A DNA stretch of 64,000 bases from Fimenecus sp045579305 (GCA_045579305.1 JAZNLY010000056.1:1-64000); one strand, 5' to 3'; shown: positions 24,137-33,973, counted from the first letter of the stretch. Notes: generated from the sequence alone by a model not told the origin. A program made the numbers and translations.

Positions 24137-25753
24137 TTATATTTTTTCCTTGATAGTGGTGTTTACCGCTTCTCTTGTTGTAAGCAGCCAATTATCGCTG
24201 TGAGGATATTCTTTGAATGTTAAGTTGTGCTTCCCTTTTTCTTCTATAATAGAAAGACAAGTCTTTTTATCCGTAAGCTTTTCCAGAGTATTAAGTGCAG
24301 CCATATCCTGCAGAGCATCATAGAAAACCTTAAGGCGGAGTGAATGATATGCTGTGCCGTTTTCTGCGGGATATACAATGAAGCTGTCACCCGACGGGAA
24401 CTCCTTCCCTGCATCTGTTACCTCATAGGGATTAACAAGTCCCTTTGAAAGCCTTTTGTAATAGAAGTTGTATCCCCAATGCAAGAAGCCCCTGATGTCA
24501 AATTTGAACATCTGATAACCGACAACCCTTGTTCTTATTGAGTCATTACAGAAAAATCTGTTGGCTACATTGTGGCTTTTCTGAGCACTGCAATAATATG
24601 TCCAGAGATTATCAACTTTACCAATAAATTTATCTATATGGTCAGTGGCAGGTATTGGATTCGAAACGATTTTCTTTTCATAGAAAGAATAATCGGAAAG
24701 AGCATCTACAATTTTATAGCCTTCAAAAAGACTGTGAATATGCATAGAAGCTTTTTTATAAGAACGAAGCATAGCCTTATTAGGTTCATCGCTTACATGG
24801 ATGAACACCTTGTTCCTGAGATTTCTTTTTTCGAGATATTCTTTTAGCTCAACGGAAAGAGCTGTAAGGAATTCTTTATATTTACGTGAGTTTGCTCTTG
24901 TTTTCCAGCCAAAAATCTTTTTGTAGCTCCCGTCAACTGTTGCCATAATTTTCGGAGCATGCCTTGCACCCCATTGGGTGTAAAAATGAGCAAGCTCAAA
25001 ATATTCAATACCACAGCGATGTGCCATATCAATCCACTGCGTAAGCTTGTCAAAGTTAAAGAAGTAAGTACCGTCTTTTACTTCTATATCAACAAGCTGA
25101 ACAGTGGGTCTTTCTTTTCCTTTTTTTGTGTCAAGAGGAGGAGTAAAAATCGGCGTAAGAACACAGTTCATTCCGTACTCTCTTGCAGTTTTAAGAAAGT
25201 TTTCCGTTACTCTCCAATATTCATCAGAGAAAGCATCGAATTTATAGTGTGACATCAGGCAATCGGTATGAAACCAACAAGTGTAAACAAAATCCTTGAA
25301 GTCAAGCTCTGCATTAATAATTTCAATTTCAATACTTGTCTTTTTCTCATCGACAGTAAAATTTATTCTGTGTTTACCTGCATCGTTCTGAGCAGCATCA
25401 ACCTCAAACCAAAGGACAGTTATGCCTTTTTTTGCATTAACCTTTCCATCAAAAGGTAAAAGCAAATCGGGGTAATATCCGCTTTCACTGAATCTGTAAT
25501 AGTCGTCTGCGCCCTTTTTCCACATTGGAAAATCGGATTTGATGTGCTCAACTGTATAGATACGAATGTCTTTAACAGTACTTTCATAAATCAAAGCCAC
25601 TTTGCAATCATCATCAGCTTCAATTGCAAGCTGAAAAGACTTCTTTTCATTTTTAAGCATAGAAAAGCCTTTATATCCGACAATCGGCATTTTGTCGCTG
25701 TCATAGATTTTTTCAAGAGAAGATAAGACTTTGATTTCTTTTATCTTGGCCAT
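24137..25753 (-). CDS. DUF4091-domain glycosidase, GH123-like (putative beta-N-acetylgalactosaminidase)
   Basis: The 538-residue protein has a beta-sandwich N-terminal part (about 1-165) and a barrel. The barrel includes FIHVSDEPNKAM, a DE pair that suits GlcNAc/GalNAc substrate-assisted catalysis, and the DUF4091 signature RGFLHWGYNFYY with SFIVYPAENGTAYHSLRLKVF. DUF4091 proteins include GH123 beta-N-acetylgalactosaminidases. No signal peptide is seen, so it probably acts on imported sugars. The ATG at 25753 has GAGGTG 6 bases upstream. It is the last gene of the minus-strand unit. Confidence 0.75.
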   Translation of the reverse strand: MAKIKEIKVLSSLEKIYDSDKMPIVGYKGFSMLKNEKKSFQLAIEADDDCKVALIYESTVKDIRIYTVEHIKSDFPMWKKGADDYYRFSESGYYPDLLLPFDGKVNAKKGITVLWFEVDAAQNDAGKHRINFTVDEKKTSIEIEIINAELDFKDFVYTCWFHTDCLMSHYKFDAFSDEYWRVTENFLKTAREYGMNCVLTPIFTPPLDTKKGKERPTVQLVDIEVKDGTYFFNFDKLTQWIDMAHRCGIEYFELAHFYTQWGARHAPKIMATVDGSYKKIFGWKTRANSRKYKEFLTALSVELKEYLEKRNLRNKVFIHVSDEPNKAMLRSYKKASMHIHSLFEGYKIVDALSDYSFYEKKIVSNPIPATDHIDKFIGKVDNLWTYYCSAQKSHNVANRFFCNDSIRTRVVGYQMFKFDIRGFLHWGYNFYYKRLSKGLVNPYEVTDAGKEFPSGDSFIVYPAENGTAYHSLRLKVFYDALQDMAALNTLEKLTDKKTCLSIIEEKGKHNLTFKEYPHSDNWLLTTREAVNTTIKEKI

Positions 25754-25794
25754 AAGGTCACCTCGATGCAAACACTTATGAGAAGTGCTGCAAA

Positions 25795-26901
25795 TTATTT
25801 CTTATATTTTTCTTTGTATTTTGCTACTATTGCATTCATCTCATCCATATGAGCTTCCATATCTGCTACGAGCTTAAACTGATTTCTTGCTCTTACTATG
25901 TTATGCTCTGCGTGGGTTGTTCTGAAATAAACATCGCCTTCAAGATAATCAGTAAGAAAGCGGATACCACATTCAAAGGTCATAAGCTTTGCACCGAAAG
26001 CAAGGTTTTCAATTTCAGCATCATTAAGACTTTCAGCTGTTTCACTTAAGAAGCCGTCTACATAAACCTCGAAAAGCTCAAGGTTGATGCCAACCTTTGA
26101 AAGGTCAGCTTCATCTTCTGCTGCTTTATTGGCACCTGAACGGATACTGTCGCCGAAATCATAAAGTGAAAGTCCGGGCATAATTGTGTCAAGGTCAATT
26201 ACACAAATACCTTTATCTGTGTTTATATCAAAAAGAACATTATTCAGTTTTGTATCATTATGGGTAACTCTGAGAGGTAAAATTCCTTCTACAATAAGGT
26301 CTGTGAGCTTATGCGTGTCAGCCTTACGGTCAGTTACAAATCTGATTTCATCTTTGCATACTGCTTTTCTGCCTTTTATGTCAGCATCAACTGCTTTGAG
26401 AAAATTTTCATATCTTGCAGGAGTGTAATGAAAGTTCTTGATTGTTTCGTGCAGTGTTGCAGCGGGATATCCGTCAAGAAGCTTCATAAATCTGCCGAAG
26501 GAACGGCCTGCATTTCTGAAGGTGTCAGCGTCTTTGGGTTTGTTATAGGTCAAAGCCTCATCAACATATATATACATTCTCCACGCACCGTCATTTTCGT
26601 CACGGTAAAAATATTCACCGCCATTGCAAGGAAGGAAGTTGAGATTTTCTCTTTTGTAATCACCGCCGTATTCTTTAATCTTTTCTGTGATGTGCTTTGT
26701 TACACCTACAATATTGAACATAAGCTCTGCGGGATTTTTAAACACAAAGGTGTTGATTTTCTGAAGTATGTACTTTTCAGCCTTGTCAGTTTCAATAAGA
26801 TAAGTTGCATTGATGAGACCTGCAGTAAACTGTTCTACATTTATGATGTTTCCGCCTCTTCCGAATGCCTCAAATGCGGTTTTAATTTCTTGATTTATCA
26901 T
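25795..26901 (-). CDS. nahK: N-acetylhexosamine 1-kinase (NahK-like)
   Basis: This 368-residue member of the aminoglycoside phosphotransferase fold has the catalytic loop VTHNDTKLNNVLFD (HxDxxxxN) and the metal motif VIDLDTIMPGLSLYDFGDSIRSGAN, both characteristic of NahK/LnpB of bifidobacteria. NahK phosphorylates GlcNAc or GalNAc at C1. Its length matches the family. It stands between the GH35 and DUF4091 glycosidases, which would release HexNAc, and shares an operon with a sugar nucleotidyltransferase. AAAGGA precedes the ATG. A choline- or homoserine-kinase role is less likely given the motif match. Confidence 0.85.
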   Translation of the reverse strand: MINQEIKTAFEAFGRGGNIINVEQFTAGLINATYLIETDKAEKYILQKINTFVFKNPAELMFNIVGVTKHITEKIKEYGGDYKRENLNFLPCNGGEYFYRDENDGAWRMYIYVDEALTYNKPKDADTFRNAGRSFGRFMKLLDGYPAATLHETIKNFHYTPARYENFLKAVDADIKGRKAVCKDEIRFVTDRKADTHKLTDLIVEGILPLRVTHNDTKLNNVLFDINTDKGICVIDLDTIMPGLSLYDFGDSIRSGANKAAEDEADLSKVGINLELFEVYVDGFLSETAESLNDAEIENLAFGAKLMTFECGIRFLTDYLEGDVYFRTTHAEHNIVRARNQFKLVADMEAHMDEMNAIVAKYKEKYKK

Positions 26902-26919
26902 TTTTATTTTCCTTTTATT

Positions 26920-28686
26920 TCACCCTAACATCGGAGTATCTCCGATAACAACTTCAGTTTTTTTATATTTTTCAATTTCAAAAATTATAATTTCATTTTC
27001 CTCTTTAAGAAGTGCGCCGGGCAAGTAAAGTGCCTTCTGCGGACCAATATCCCAATATCTGCCGAGATTGAATCCGTTAACAAAAACATAACCCTTTGTA
27101 AAGCCGTTCATATTAACAAAACATTCGCCCTTACCTGCTTTGAATGTACCCTTAAGGAAGACGGGACCGTTTTTGCTTTCCGGTTTAATGCTTTTAAACT
27201 TAAGGCTTCCGAGGTTGTCTAAAGGTATCGTGTAAACATCAAAATCTGTCAACACCTGATTTGCAAAATGAACATTTGAAATACCCTTACGGTCATAAAG
27301 CTCTTTACCGTAATTCACTCTGCCCATTCCCTCAACAAGCACACCTATTTCACTTTCTGAGCTTGTACCTTTAACAAAAAGCTGCTTTTTGAGCTTGAGT
27401 TTGTTAAACAGTGATTTTGCCTTGCATCTGTTTATCGTTGCTATTTTCTTCTTCTCAAAATAAACATGTGCATAATCATGTACATCGTCGATTGAAAGGA
27501 AGCCGGCATCGTATTTGCCCTTAAGCTTTGTTACATAATAAATAAGGCCGAAATTCTGTCCGTAAGTCTCCATACTTCTGGGAAGCGGAGAATAATGCTT
27601 CTGTCCGATATTATCAATATTATCAAACAAATCTGCGGAAGCTGTGAGCTTTACCGTGCCGATATTCTGCATTACAGGCGACGCAGGAAGCTCTATCAAA
27701 GGAATATTCTGTTTTTCACAAAGAAGCTTTCTTATCTTGTGGTATGTATCGGTGTAATCTCCCCATTCAGTTAAGGGAGCACAGTAATCATAGCTTGTCA
27801 CCGTAGGCTCATAGCGTTTGATGTGGTTTGCACCTGCCGTAAAGCCAAAGTTGGTTCCGCCAAGGAACATATACATATTAAAAGAAGCACCTTGCTTAAG
27901 AAATTCTTCAAGCTCCGGAACCAGATTATCTGCTTTTCTTGTGTGATGCTTTTCACCGAAATGGTCAAACCAGCCGCACCAGAACTCCATACACATTTTC
28001 GGAATGTCACCGTAGGGCTTAAGAGCGTTAAAGGCACTTGAAGCACGTGAGCCGAAGTTGAGAGTAGGCAGCACACCGTCTATTGTTCCTCCTGAAAGCA
28101 TATTACACCATGTTCCGTCAGAAGTAAACTTCAATACATCTATACCAAGCTCGTCATACATATCACAAAGAGCACGAAGGTACTTCTTATCGTTAGAATA
28201 ACTGCCGTATTCATTCTCAACCTGCATTGCGATAATGTTACCGCCGTTTGTAATAAAGTACGGTTTAAGAATTGATACAAGCTTTTCAAGATAATCTTTT
28301 ACGTGGCCGAGATAGATTTCATTATTGCATCGGAGTTCAATATTTTTATCCTTTAAAAGCCATGCAGGGAAACCACCGAAATCCCATTCTGCACAGATAT
28401 ACGGACCGGGTCTTACGATTGCGTACAAGCCGAGCTTATCTGCCGTTTCAATGAACGAGGCAATATCGAGCATACCGCTGAAATTGAAAGTGCCCTTTTG
28501 GGGTTCGTGAAGATTCCAGCACACATAGGTTTCAACAGTATTGAAGCCCGCAAGCTTCAGCTTGAGAAGTCTGTCCTCCCAGTATTCAGGGAGGGTACGA
28601 AAGTAATGCATAGATCCCGAATAAATTTTAAAGGGCTTTCCGTCAAGATAAAATTCGCTGTCTTTAATTTCGAATGAATTTGCCAT
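26920..28686 (-). CDS. GH35 beta-galactosidase
   Basis: The 588-residue protein begins with the GH35 barrel: FKIYSGSMHYFR, WNLHEPQKGTF, RPGPYICAEWDFGGFPAWL, the acid/base Glu159 in QVENEYGS and the nucleophile Glu234 in MCMEFWCGWFDHFG. Beta-sandwich domains follow, ending GYVFVNGFNLGRYWDIGPQ. GH35 enzymes remove terminal beta-galactose, including beta-1,3-linked residues of mucin core 1 and galacto-N-biose. No signal peptide is present, so the substrate is imported. The ATG at 28686 has GGAGGAG upstream and matches the family start; the open frame extends 20 codons further without support. Confidence 0.93.
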   Translation of the reverse strand: MANSFEIKDSEFYLDGKPFKIYSGSMHYFRTLPEYWEDRLLKLKLAGFNTVETYVCWNLHEPQKGTFNFSGMLDIASFIETADKLGLYAIVRPGPYICAEWDFGGFPAWLLKDKNIELRCNNEIYLGHVKDYLEKLVSILKPYFITNGGNIIAMQVENEYGSYSNDKKYLRALCDMYDELGIDVLKFTSDGTWCNMLSGGTIDGVLPTLNFGSRASSAFNALKPYGDIPKMCMEFWCGWFDHFGEKHHTRKADNLVPELEEFLKQGASFNMYMFLGGTNFGFTAGANHIKRYEPTVTSYDYCAPLTEWGDYTDTYHKIRKLLCEKQNIPLIELPASPVMQNIGTVKLTASADLFDNIDNIGQKHYSPLPRSMETYGQNFGLIYYVTKLKGKYDAGFLSIDDVHDYAHVYFEKKKIATINRCKAKSLFNKLKLKKQLFVKGTSSESEIGVLVEGMGRVNYGKELYDRKGISNVHFANQVLTDFDVYTIPLDNLGSLKFKSIKPESKNGPVFLKGTFKAGKGECFVNMNGFTKGYVFVNGFNLGRYWDIGPQKALYLPGALLKEENEIIIFEIEKYKKTEVVIGDTPMLG

Positions 28687-28714
28687 TTCTTCTCTCCTCC
28701 GTTCAAGGATATTT

Positions 28715-29623
28715 TCACCACAAATTTTCAGGATAAACGCCGTCAATTATCTTTTTTCTGATAGCATCAACTACTGCCTGCTTATCTTCTTTATATGTAA
28801 CTCCGTACCACTTTTCTGTGGTATCCATAACCTTTACACTGATTTTACCTTCTTTCAGCAGGTCATCAACAACAAAAGGCAGAAAATACTCACACTTAAG
28901 CATATTGTCTTTGTTTCTGTCAAGGAAAGCAGAAAATCGCTTTTTTAATTCAGCCATCATCATACCGCTAAAGCCCCAGCAATTCATTGAGACTGTACTG
29001 CCCCTCTGAAGCTCTGTCCAGCTTTCGCCTTCATCTTCAGTAAACATAATTCTACCGTCTCTGATTGCAATTTTTGTTCTTTCAACAATATCCGTGAGAT
29101 AACCCTCTGCGTTAGTCTGACATACACCTCTTGCGACATGACCGTTTTCTGTGAGGGTGTTTTCAATTTTAAAACCTACCATACAGAACTCGTTATCGTT
29201 TTTGTTTTCTTTAAGCTCGTTGTAAATAAGTCTGAAGGTCTCTTTGCCATAATAGTCATCGGCATTTATAACTGCAAAGGGTCCGTCAACAATGCCGTCG
29301 CAAGAAAGCACAGCATGACCCGTACCCCAGGGCTTTGTCCGGCCTTCGGGCACACTGTAGCCCTCGGGAAGATTGTTTATATCCTGATAAGCATACTCAA
29401 CCTTGATTTTGTCTTCATACTTGCCCTGCATATTTTCCTTAAAATCCTCTTCGATTTCGTGCTTTATAACAAAAACAACTTTGTCAAAGCCGGCCTCAAT
29501 GGCATCGTATACAGAGTAGTCAAGAATAATTTCTCCGTTTGCGCCGATAGGGTCGATCTGCTTTAGACCGCCGTATCTGCTGCCCATACCCGCAGCCATA
29601 ATAACTAAAGTGATGTCTTTCAT
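28715..29623 (-). CDS. Sugar-1-phosphate nucleotidyltransferase
   Basis: The 302-residue protein has the NTP-transferase signature MAAGMGSRYGGLKQIDPIG, then WGTGHAVLSC and FAVINADDYYG, with the metal-binding Asp pair. It would join UTP (or another NTP) with a sugar-1-phosphate. It heads an operon with GH35, the NahK-like kinase and a GalNAc-ase candidate, so HexNAc-1-phosphate from NahK is the likely substrate. This would replace the GalT/GalE step of the bifidobacterial pathway (inference). AAGGGG precedes the ATG by 8 bases. Confidence 0.85.
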   Translation of the reverse strand: MKDITLVIMAAGMGSRYGGLKQIDPIGANGEIILDYSVYDAIEAGFDKVVFVIKHEIEEDFKENMQGKYEDKIKVEYAYQDINNLPEGYSVPEGRTKPWGTGHAVLSCDGIVDGPFAVINADDYYGKETFRLIYNELKENKNDNEFCMVGFKIENTLTENGHVARGVCQTNAEGYLTDIVERTKIAIRDGRIMFTEDEGESWTELQRGSTVSMNCWGFSGMMMAELKKRFSAFLDRNKDNMLKCEYFLPFVVDDLLKEGKISVKVMDTTEKWYGVTYKEDKQAVVDAIRKKIIDGVYPENLW

Positions 29624-29653
29624 AATACAAACCCCTTGGCATAGTTTTGAATA

Positions 29654-29682
29654 ATTATATCAAAAAAATATACATTATTCAA
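29654..29682 (-). promoter_or_regulatory. Promoter of the nucleotidyltransferase-GH35-kinase-DUF4091 operon
   Basis: TTGAAT and TATAAT on the minus strand with exactly 17 bases between them, about 30 bases before the ATG at 29623. Confidence 0.8.
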
Positions 29683-30304
29683 TAAATATCTGATAATGAA
29701 AATCATTTTGTACATTCTTTGCTGTTGTTAAGACTAGATAATAAACCAAGAGTTATTTTTCAGCTTATGAATACACAAAAAATATGGCGCAACATAGAAT
29801 TTAATCGGTGTTACGCCATAAAATCAGTAAAGATTATAATAACTTTAAAATGTTTCCGTCTTTGAAAATGCTTTTATGTATTCATTTAGCCATAAATAGG
29901 CCCATATTTTTCACATGCTCTGTAGTCTGCGCTCTGGCTGTCCTCTGTACCGAATGCAGCCCACGAATGGGGACGGAATATTCTTTCAGCAGGAATATTA
30001 TGCATATTTATGGGGATACGAAGCTTGTTTACACAGGAAAAACTAAGAATGTCTGTGCTTTGGAGAACGGAAACTGCCTTCTCAGGTTCAAGGATGACTG
30101 CAAATCAAAGTGTTCACAATCAGGTTGCCAAGATGAAACAGATTCCCGTACCGGAGCTGATTGATTATTATGTCAGTCAGCTCTTTTTTATTTAACGCAA
30201 CATTATCGCAATAGCTTGCGCCATAGTAAATATAATATTCATATTTTTTATGCATAGAAGCAACATGTGGTTTTTCTTAAAATTCATATATCCCTTTACG
30301 ATTA
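29683..30304. other. Decayed intergenic region in the element
   Basis: No intact gene is visible. An imperfect hairpin (TATGGCG / CGCCATA) is at about 29782-29820. A purC relic is at 30015-30104. On the minus strand 29890-30020 reads like the end of a protein (HNIPAERIFRPHSWAAFG), but I cannot name it. Overlapping open frames here are chimeras of relics. Confidence 0.5.
30015..30104 (+). pseudogene. Relic of the N-terminus of purC (SAICAR synthetase)
   Basis: Thirty codons read KLVYTGKTKNVCALENGNC followed by LLRFKDDC. PurC proteins begin with a very similar segment (KLYEGKTKxVYxLENGxYLLxFKDD). The conserved Tyr residues are Cys here, and the match stops after the FKDD region. The fragment probably marks DNA picked up or deleted during rearrangement of the element. 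Confidence 0.65.
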
Positions 30305-30333
30305 TTGCATTTAGCTTAAAAATGCTGTATAAT
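30305..30333 (+). promoter_or_regulatory. Promoter of the second transporter unit
   Basis: TTGCAT and TATAAT with exactly 17 bases between them, 23 bases before the ATG at 30357. Confidence 0.7.
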
Positions 30334-30356
30334 CTAAAAAGATTGGGGGAGAAAAA

Positions 30357-32051
30357 ATGAATGTTTCAGAAATCATATCAAAAGCAAAAACCGTTCCCGG
30401 TTATGTCAAAAGCCATTGGAACACACCGGGCGAAGGTGAATATCTCACCTTAAAGGAGATGGCGGCTTACACAGCATCTCAGGCAGGTACATATATTTTT
30501 ATGGCTGCTTCAGAAATTATGACTTTTTCAGCTGCGTTCTTCTGCGGAGCTATTATGGAAATTCCCCCCATGGATTTCTATATGATTAACCTTATATCAA
30601 CCGTAATAGGATATATTTTTATGTTTACGAATCCTATCGGGATGCTACTTTATGAAAATCATGGCAGACTTACGCCTAAAATGAAGGTGTTTGCTCATGC
30701 AACATATCTGGGTCAGCTTTTATTGGGTGCTCTGTGCTACTTTATTCCCACCAACGCCTTTGAGGGTATAATGATTGGTTTGCCTCAGATTATCGGTAAC
30801 ATTCTTGTCAGCAGCGGTATCACGGGATATATTACATGGATAATCCGCCGTCTTTTCTGTGCAAAATACGGTAGAGTAAAGCCCTTCATTGTTATTTGTG
30901 CCGTTCCTGCAGCAATTTTCATTTCAATAATTCCGTATCTTCCGGTTTATGATGTTCCCTATGTAACAAAGCTTGTTGTACTTCACCTGGCTTTTACAAT
31001 GATGAACTATTTCTATAACAGCTTCATCGGCGTTAACGGTATGGTTCAATATATGACTCCTAACACCTATGAAAGGCAGAAGCTTTATTCCATAGTACCG
31101 ATTATTACGGGCTTCCCTTCATCAATTATAAAGATGATTTTCCCTATGCTTATAATATCAACAGGCGGATATACAAGTGCACAGACATATAAAGTTTTTG
31201 TGCCCATTTTTGCTTTTATCGGTGCTCTTTTGTCGCTTACGGCTCTTTTTTGTAAAGAGCGCACTATAGAAGAAGATATTGAAAAAAGAAAGAAGGTATC
31301 TTTCTTCAAGGGTGCAAAAAATGCTTTGAAAAACAAATACCTGTGGATGATAAACATATCCAATGTTTTAGGTCAGTGGCAGTGGATGATCAATAATCTT
31401 CTTCAGTGGTGGTTTGTTTATTCACTAAGAGATCAGGCTATTTACGGCATCGCTGTGAACCTTGTTGTTATCGGTATGACACCGGGCAATCTCGGTTGTG
31501 TTTGGCTTGTGAAAAAATTTGAGAAAAAGAACATCCTCATTGTTTCCAGAATTGTTTCTGTTATTTTTGTTCTCGGAATGCTTCTTGCGATCAAGACAGA
31601 GAGCATTTGGATTTATCTTATTTGTCTCTTCCTCAGAAACACAATTCAGCCCATTGATTCGGGAGTTACACAAGGTCTCGGAGCTGACGTGCAAATTTAT
31701 CATCAGTGGAAATACGGCGAGAGATGCGACTCGGTTTCAGGTGTTTTTTCCTGGCTTACAAATCCGCTTAACCTCGCTTTGGGTTATCTTGCTCCATGGG
31801 TTCTTGAAAAAGCAGGCTATGCAGCTGACTGGAATATATTTTATGATACAGAAATATTCAATAAGGTTTGCGGTATACATATATGGTTTAATGTTGCAAG
31901 TCTTTTGCTTTGCACAATTCCGTTTTTCTTCTATGATCTGACAAAAGAAAAGTATAATATGTGTGTTGACGAATTACAAAAGCGACTTGAAGAATCCGAA
32001 AACAGTGATACTTCGGAAAAAGAAACAGAAAATGTGGAGGTGGCACAATGA
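30357..32051 (+). CDS. GPH-family sugar symporter
   Basis: The 564-residue protein has 12 predicted membrane helices and GPH hallmarks: RLFCAKYGRVKPFIVICAVP in the loop after helix 2-4 and DVQIYHQWKYGERCDSVSGVF late in the transporter. It should import a glycoside with a cation. The N-terminal lead-in (VKSHWNTPGEGEYLTLKEMAAY) resembles that of the transporter at 20546 (IKTYWKSPPLGNYMPIKEIAAL), so they are related, but this one lacks the long tail. GGGGGAG precedes the ATG. Its stop overlaps the following lipoprotein start by 4 bases. Confidence 0.88.
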   Translation: MNVSEIISKAKTVPGYVKSHWNTPGEGEYLTLKEMAAYTASQAGTYIFMAASEIMTFSAAFFCGAIMEIPPMDFYMINLISTVIGYIFMFTNPIGMLLYENHGRLTPKMKVFAHATYLGQLLLGALCYFIPTNAFEGIMIGLPQIIGNILVSSGITGYITWIIRRLFCAKYGRVKPFIVICAVPAAIFISIIPYLPVYDVPYVTKLVVLHLAFTMMNYFYNSFIGVNGMVQYMTPNTYERQKLYSIVPIITGFPSSIIKMIFPMLIISTGGYTSAQTYKVFVPIFAFIGALLSLTALFCKERTIEEDIEKRKKVSFFKGAKNALKNKYLWMINISNVLGQWQWMINNLLQWWFVYSLRDQAIYGIAVNLVVIGMTPGNLGCVWLVKKFEKKNILIVSRIVSVIFVLGMLLAIKTESIWIYLICLFLRNTIQPIDSGVTQGLGADVQIYHQWKYGERCDSVSGVFSWLTNPLNLALGYLAPWVLEKAGYAADWNIFYDTEIFNKVCGIHIWFNVASLLLCTIPFFFYDLTKEKYNMCVDELQKRLEESENSDTSEKETENVEVAQ

Positions 32052-32905
32052 AAAGAATAATAACTGTTTTACTTCTTACATTGGTTTTATGCTTTAGCTT
32101 TTCTGCCTGCGGTAAAGTCGACCTCGATACCCTTTTTGTCGGTAACACAGACATTACATATTCGATTGAAAACGGTGAAGCAACCGTAATAAAAGTACCC
32201 AACAAAACGATCGTAACCAAAATAGTTATCCCTGATGAATATGATGGTGTACCCGTAACAAAGATTGCAGATTTTTCTGCCACAAACCTTGAATATGTAA
32301 CAGAGATTACAATAGGTAAAAATGTCAAAGAGATTTCAGACTGGGCTTTCGGCAACAGTAAAAAAGTGACAAAAATAGAAGTTGACGATAACAACCCCTA
32401 TATATGCGATATCGACGGTGTTGTTTACACCAAGGATATGAAAACGGTTCTTTTCTACCCTCCGCAAAGAGGCGTGGTTACCGATAAGGATGAAAACGGT
32501 AACGAAATTAAATCTGTTTCTTATGAAATCCCTGAAGGTGTAGAGACAATTCGCTCCAAGGCATTTTATAAGTGTTCGGACCTTAAGGAAATTAAGCTTC
32601 CTTCTACTCTTAAAACAATAGAAGAAAAAGCCTTCTTTTTATGCGACCTCAAAGAAATCATTTTACCTGACGGGCTTGAAGCAATCGGAAAGGATGCCTT
32701 TGGTTTTTGTTCATCGCTGAAGGAAGTTACTGTTCCGGCAAGTGTAACAAGAATTGACGAATATGCTTTTTACAGTTGTACATCATTGCTTAAGGTCAAT
32801 ATGTCAGGTAATGAAAGTGATATTACTCTCGGCAAAAAGTGGTATCCCACTAATAACGGTGCTTCACTTGGCGATGAGCTTGTTATAAATTGGGAAAACA
32901 AATAA
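32048..32905 (+). CDS. Lipoprotein with BspA-type leucine-rich repeats
   Basis: The 285-residue protein has a lipoprotein signal peptide with the lipobox SFSAC (Cys21). LRR_5-type repeats follow (about 55-265), such as YVTEITIGKNVKEISDWAF and DLKEIKLPSTLKTIEEKAF. These repeats form a solenoid used for surface binding, for example to host glycoproteins. It is translationally coupled to the transporter by an ATGA overlap and followed by GH18 copy 2. A role as a surface glycan-capture protein is inferred. Confidence 0.85.
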   Translation: MKRIITVLLLTLVLCFSFSACGKVDLDTLFVGNTDITYSIENGEATVIKVPNKTIVTKIVIPDEYDGVPVTKIADFSATNLEYVTEITIGKNVKEISDWAFGNSKKVTKIEVDDNNPYICDIDGVVYTKDMKTVLFYPPQRGVVTDKDENGNEIKSVSYEIPEGVETIRSKAFYKCSDLKEIKLPSTLKTIEEKAFFLCDLKEIILPDGLEAIGKDAFGFCSSLKEVTVPASVTRIDEYAFYSCTSLLKVNMSGNESDITLGKKWYPTNNGASLGDELVINWENK

Positions 32906-32920
32906 ACAGGAGATAAAATT

Positions 32921-33934
32921 ATGGCTTCAATTATTCAGATAATACTCCGTTTTTTCACCTCCGTTATTGCTTTTTTTACCCGTCCCTTCAGATTTGAAGG
33001 TAAAGTGGATAATTTCAAAGTAACATCCTATATAAGAGGTGACAGCGTTCATTCTGCAGCCGACCTTAACTCAGAGGATTTCGACATTATAACAGATCTT
33101 ATCATTTTCGAGTGTGCCACCTTCAACAGTAAAGGCGAGGTCGAATATGACGAAGCAAAAATAGAAAGAGTTATGTCTGCAGTCCGCACTGTCATCGGTG
33201 ACAGAGATATTCACATTACGCTCAATCTGCTCGGCCCTCGGGGCAACACGGATTCAGATGAATGGAAGAAGCAGATGAGGGTACAGAGTACAGAGCACAA
33301 CAAAGCCTTTAAAAGTGGAGTTCTTGAAAAAAATATTCTTGTAGTCCTTGAAAAATATGACTTTGACGGAGTTCACTTTGACTACGAATACCCGATTACA
33401 AGTGATGCGTGGCATTATTTTAACAAATTTTTTGTTTCACTCAGATCATATCTGCGTGATGAATATACCCTCGGTGTAGCACTCAGCGCATGGAATGTTT
33501 CCTTAACTTCCGGAGCCGTTTCAGTTATTGACACACTTGAACTTATGACCTACGATTATGTTGATTCAGACGGAAAGCACGCAACCTACGAGGATACTGT
33601 CACTCAGATTAAGAAGCTTAAGTATAAAGGAGTTCCTAAAGACAAAATAAATATCGGCCTTCCTTTCTATTCAAGACCAAGAGATATGTCACCTTATTGG
33701 TACGACTTTATTGACTGTTATGATAAAATGAACAGGAACGGCTGGTATCATTGCGATGAAATAAACAAGGATTGCTGGTTCAACACCTCTGAGGTTATCA
33801 GTCAGAAAACCGAGTATGCCATCAATAACGGTTTTGGCGGTGTTATGATATGGCATTACAGCTGCGATCTTCTGTTAAGCCACGAGGATTCGCTCCTCAG
33901 AGCAATCGGTGAAACAGTTGATAAGCATTATTGA
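32921..33934 (+). CDS. GH18-family glycosidase, copy 2
   Basis: The 337-residue protein is a close paralogue of the one at 23050. Long stretches are the same, for example DFDIITDLIIFECATFNS and KYDFDGVHFDYEYPIT. The catalytic DxE pair is intact, and the same His replaces the second Asp of the GH18 motif. The N-terminus is hydrophobic, as in copy 1, then diverges. Copy 2 follows a transporter and a surface lipoprotein. CAGGAG precedes the ATG. The substrate may differ slightly from copy 1. Confidence 0.85.
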   Translation: MASIIQIILRFFTSVIAFFTRPFRFEGKVDNFKVTSYIRGDSVHSAADLNSEDFDIITDLIIFECATFNSKGEVEYDEAKIERVMSAVRTVIGDRDIHITLNLLGPRGNTDSDEWKKQMRVQSTEHNKAFKSGVLEKNILVVLEKYDFDGVHFDYEYPITSDAWHYFNKFFVSLRSYLRDEYTLGVALSAWNVSLTSGAVSVIDTLELMTYDYVDSDGKHATYEDTVTQIKKLKYKGVPKDKINIGLPFYSRPRDMSPYWYDFIDCYDKMNRNGWYHCDEINKDCWFNTSEVISQKTEYAINNGFGGVMIWHYSCDLLLSHEDSLLRAIGETVDKHY

Positions 33935-33941
33935 TTAAACG

Positions 33942-33973
33942 GCCTCACATTGTGAAAGCAGTGTGAGGCTTTT
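33942..33973 (+). terminator. Terminator after GH18 copy 2
   Basis: GCCTCACA pairs with TGTGAGGC around a 12-base loop and is followed by TTTT. Confidence 0.75.

Noticed and set aside
29808..30164. 118-codon frame as a real gene
   Set aside because: Only the purC-like part is protein-like; the rest is unrelated intergenic sequence and no ribosome site is present.
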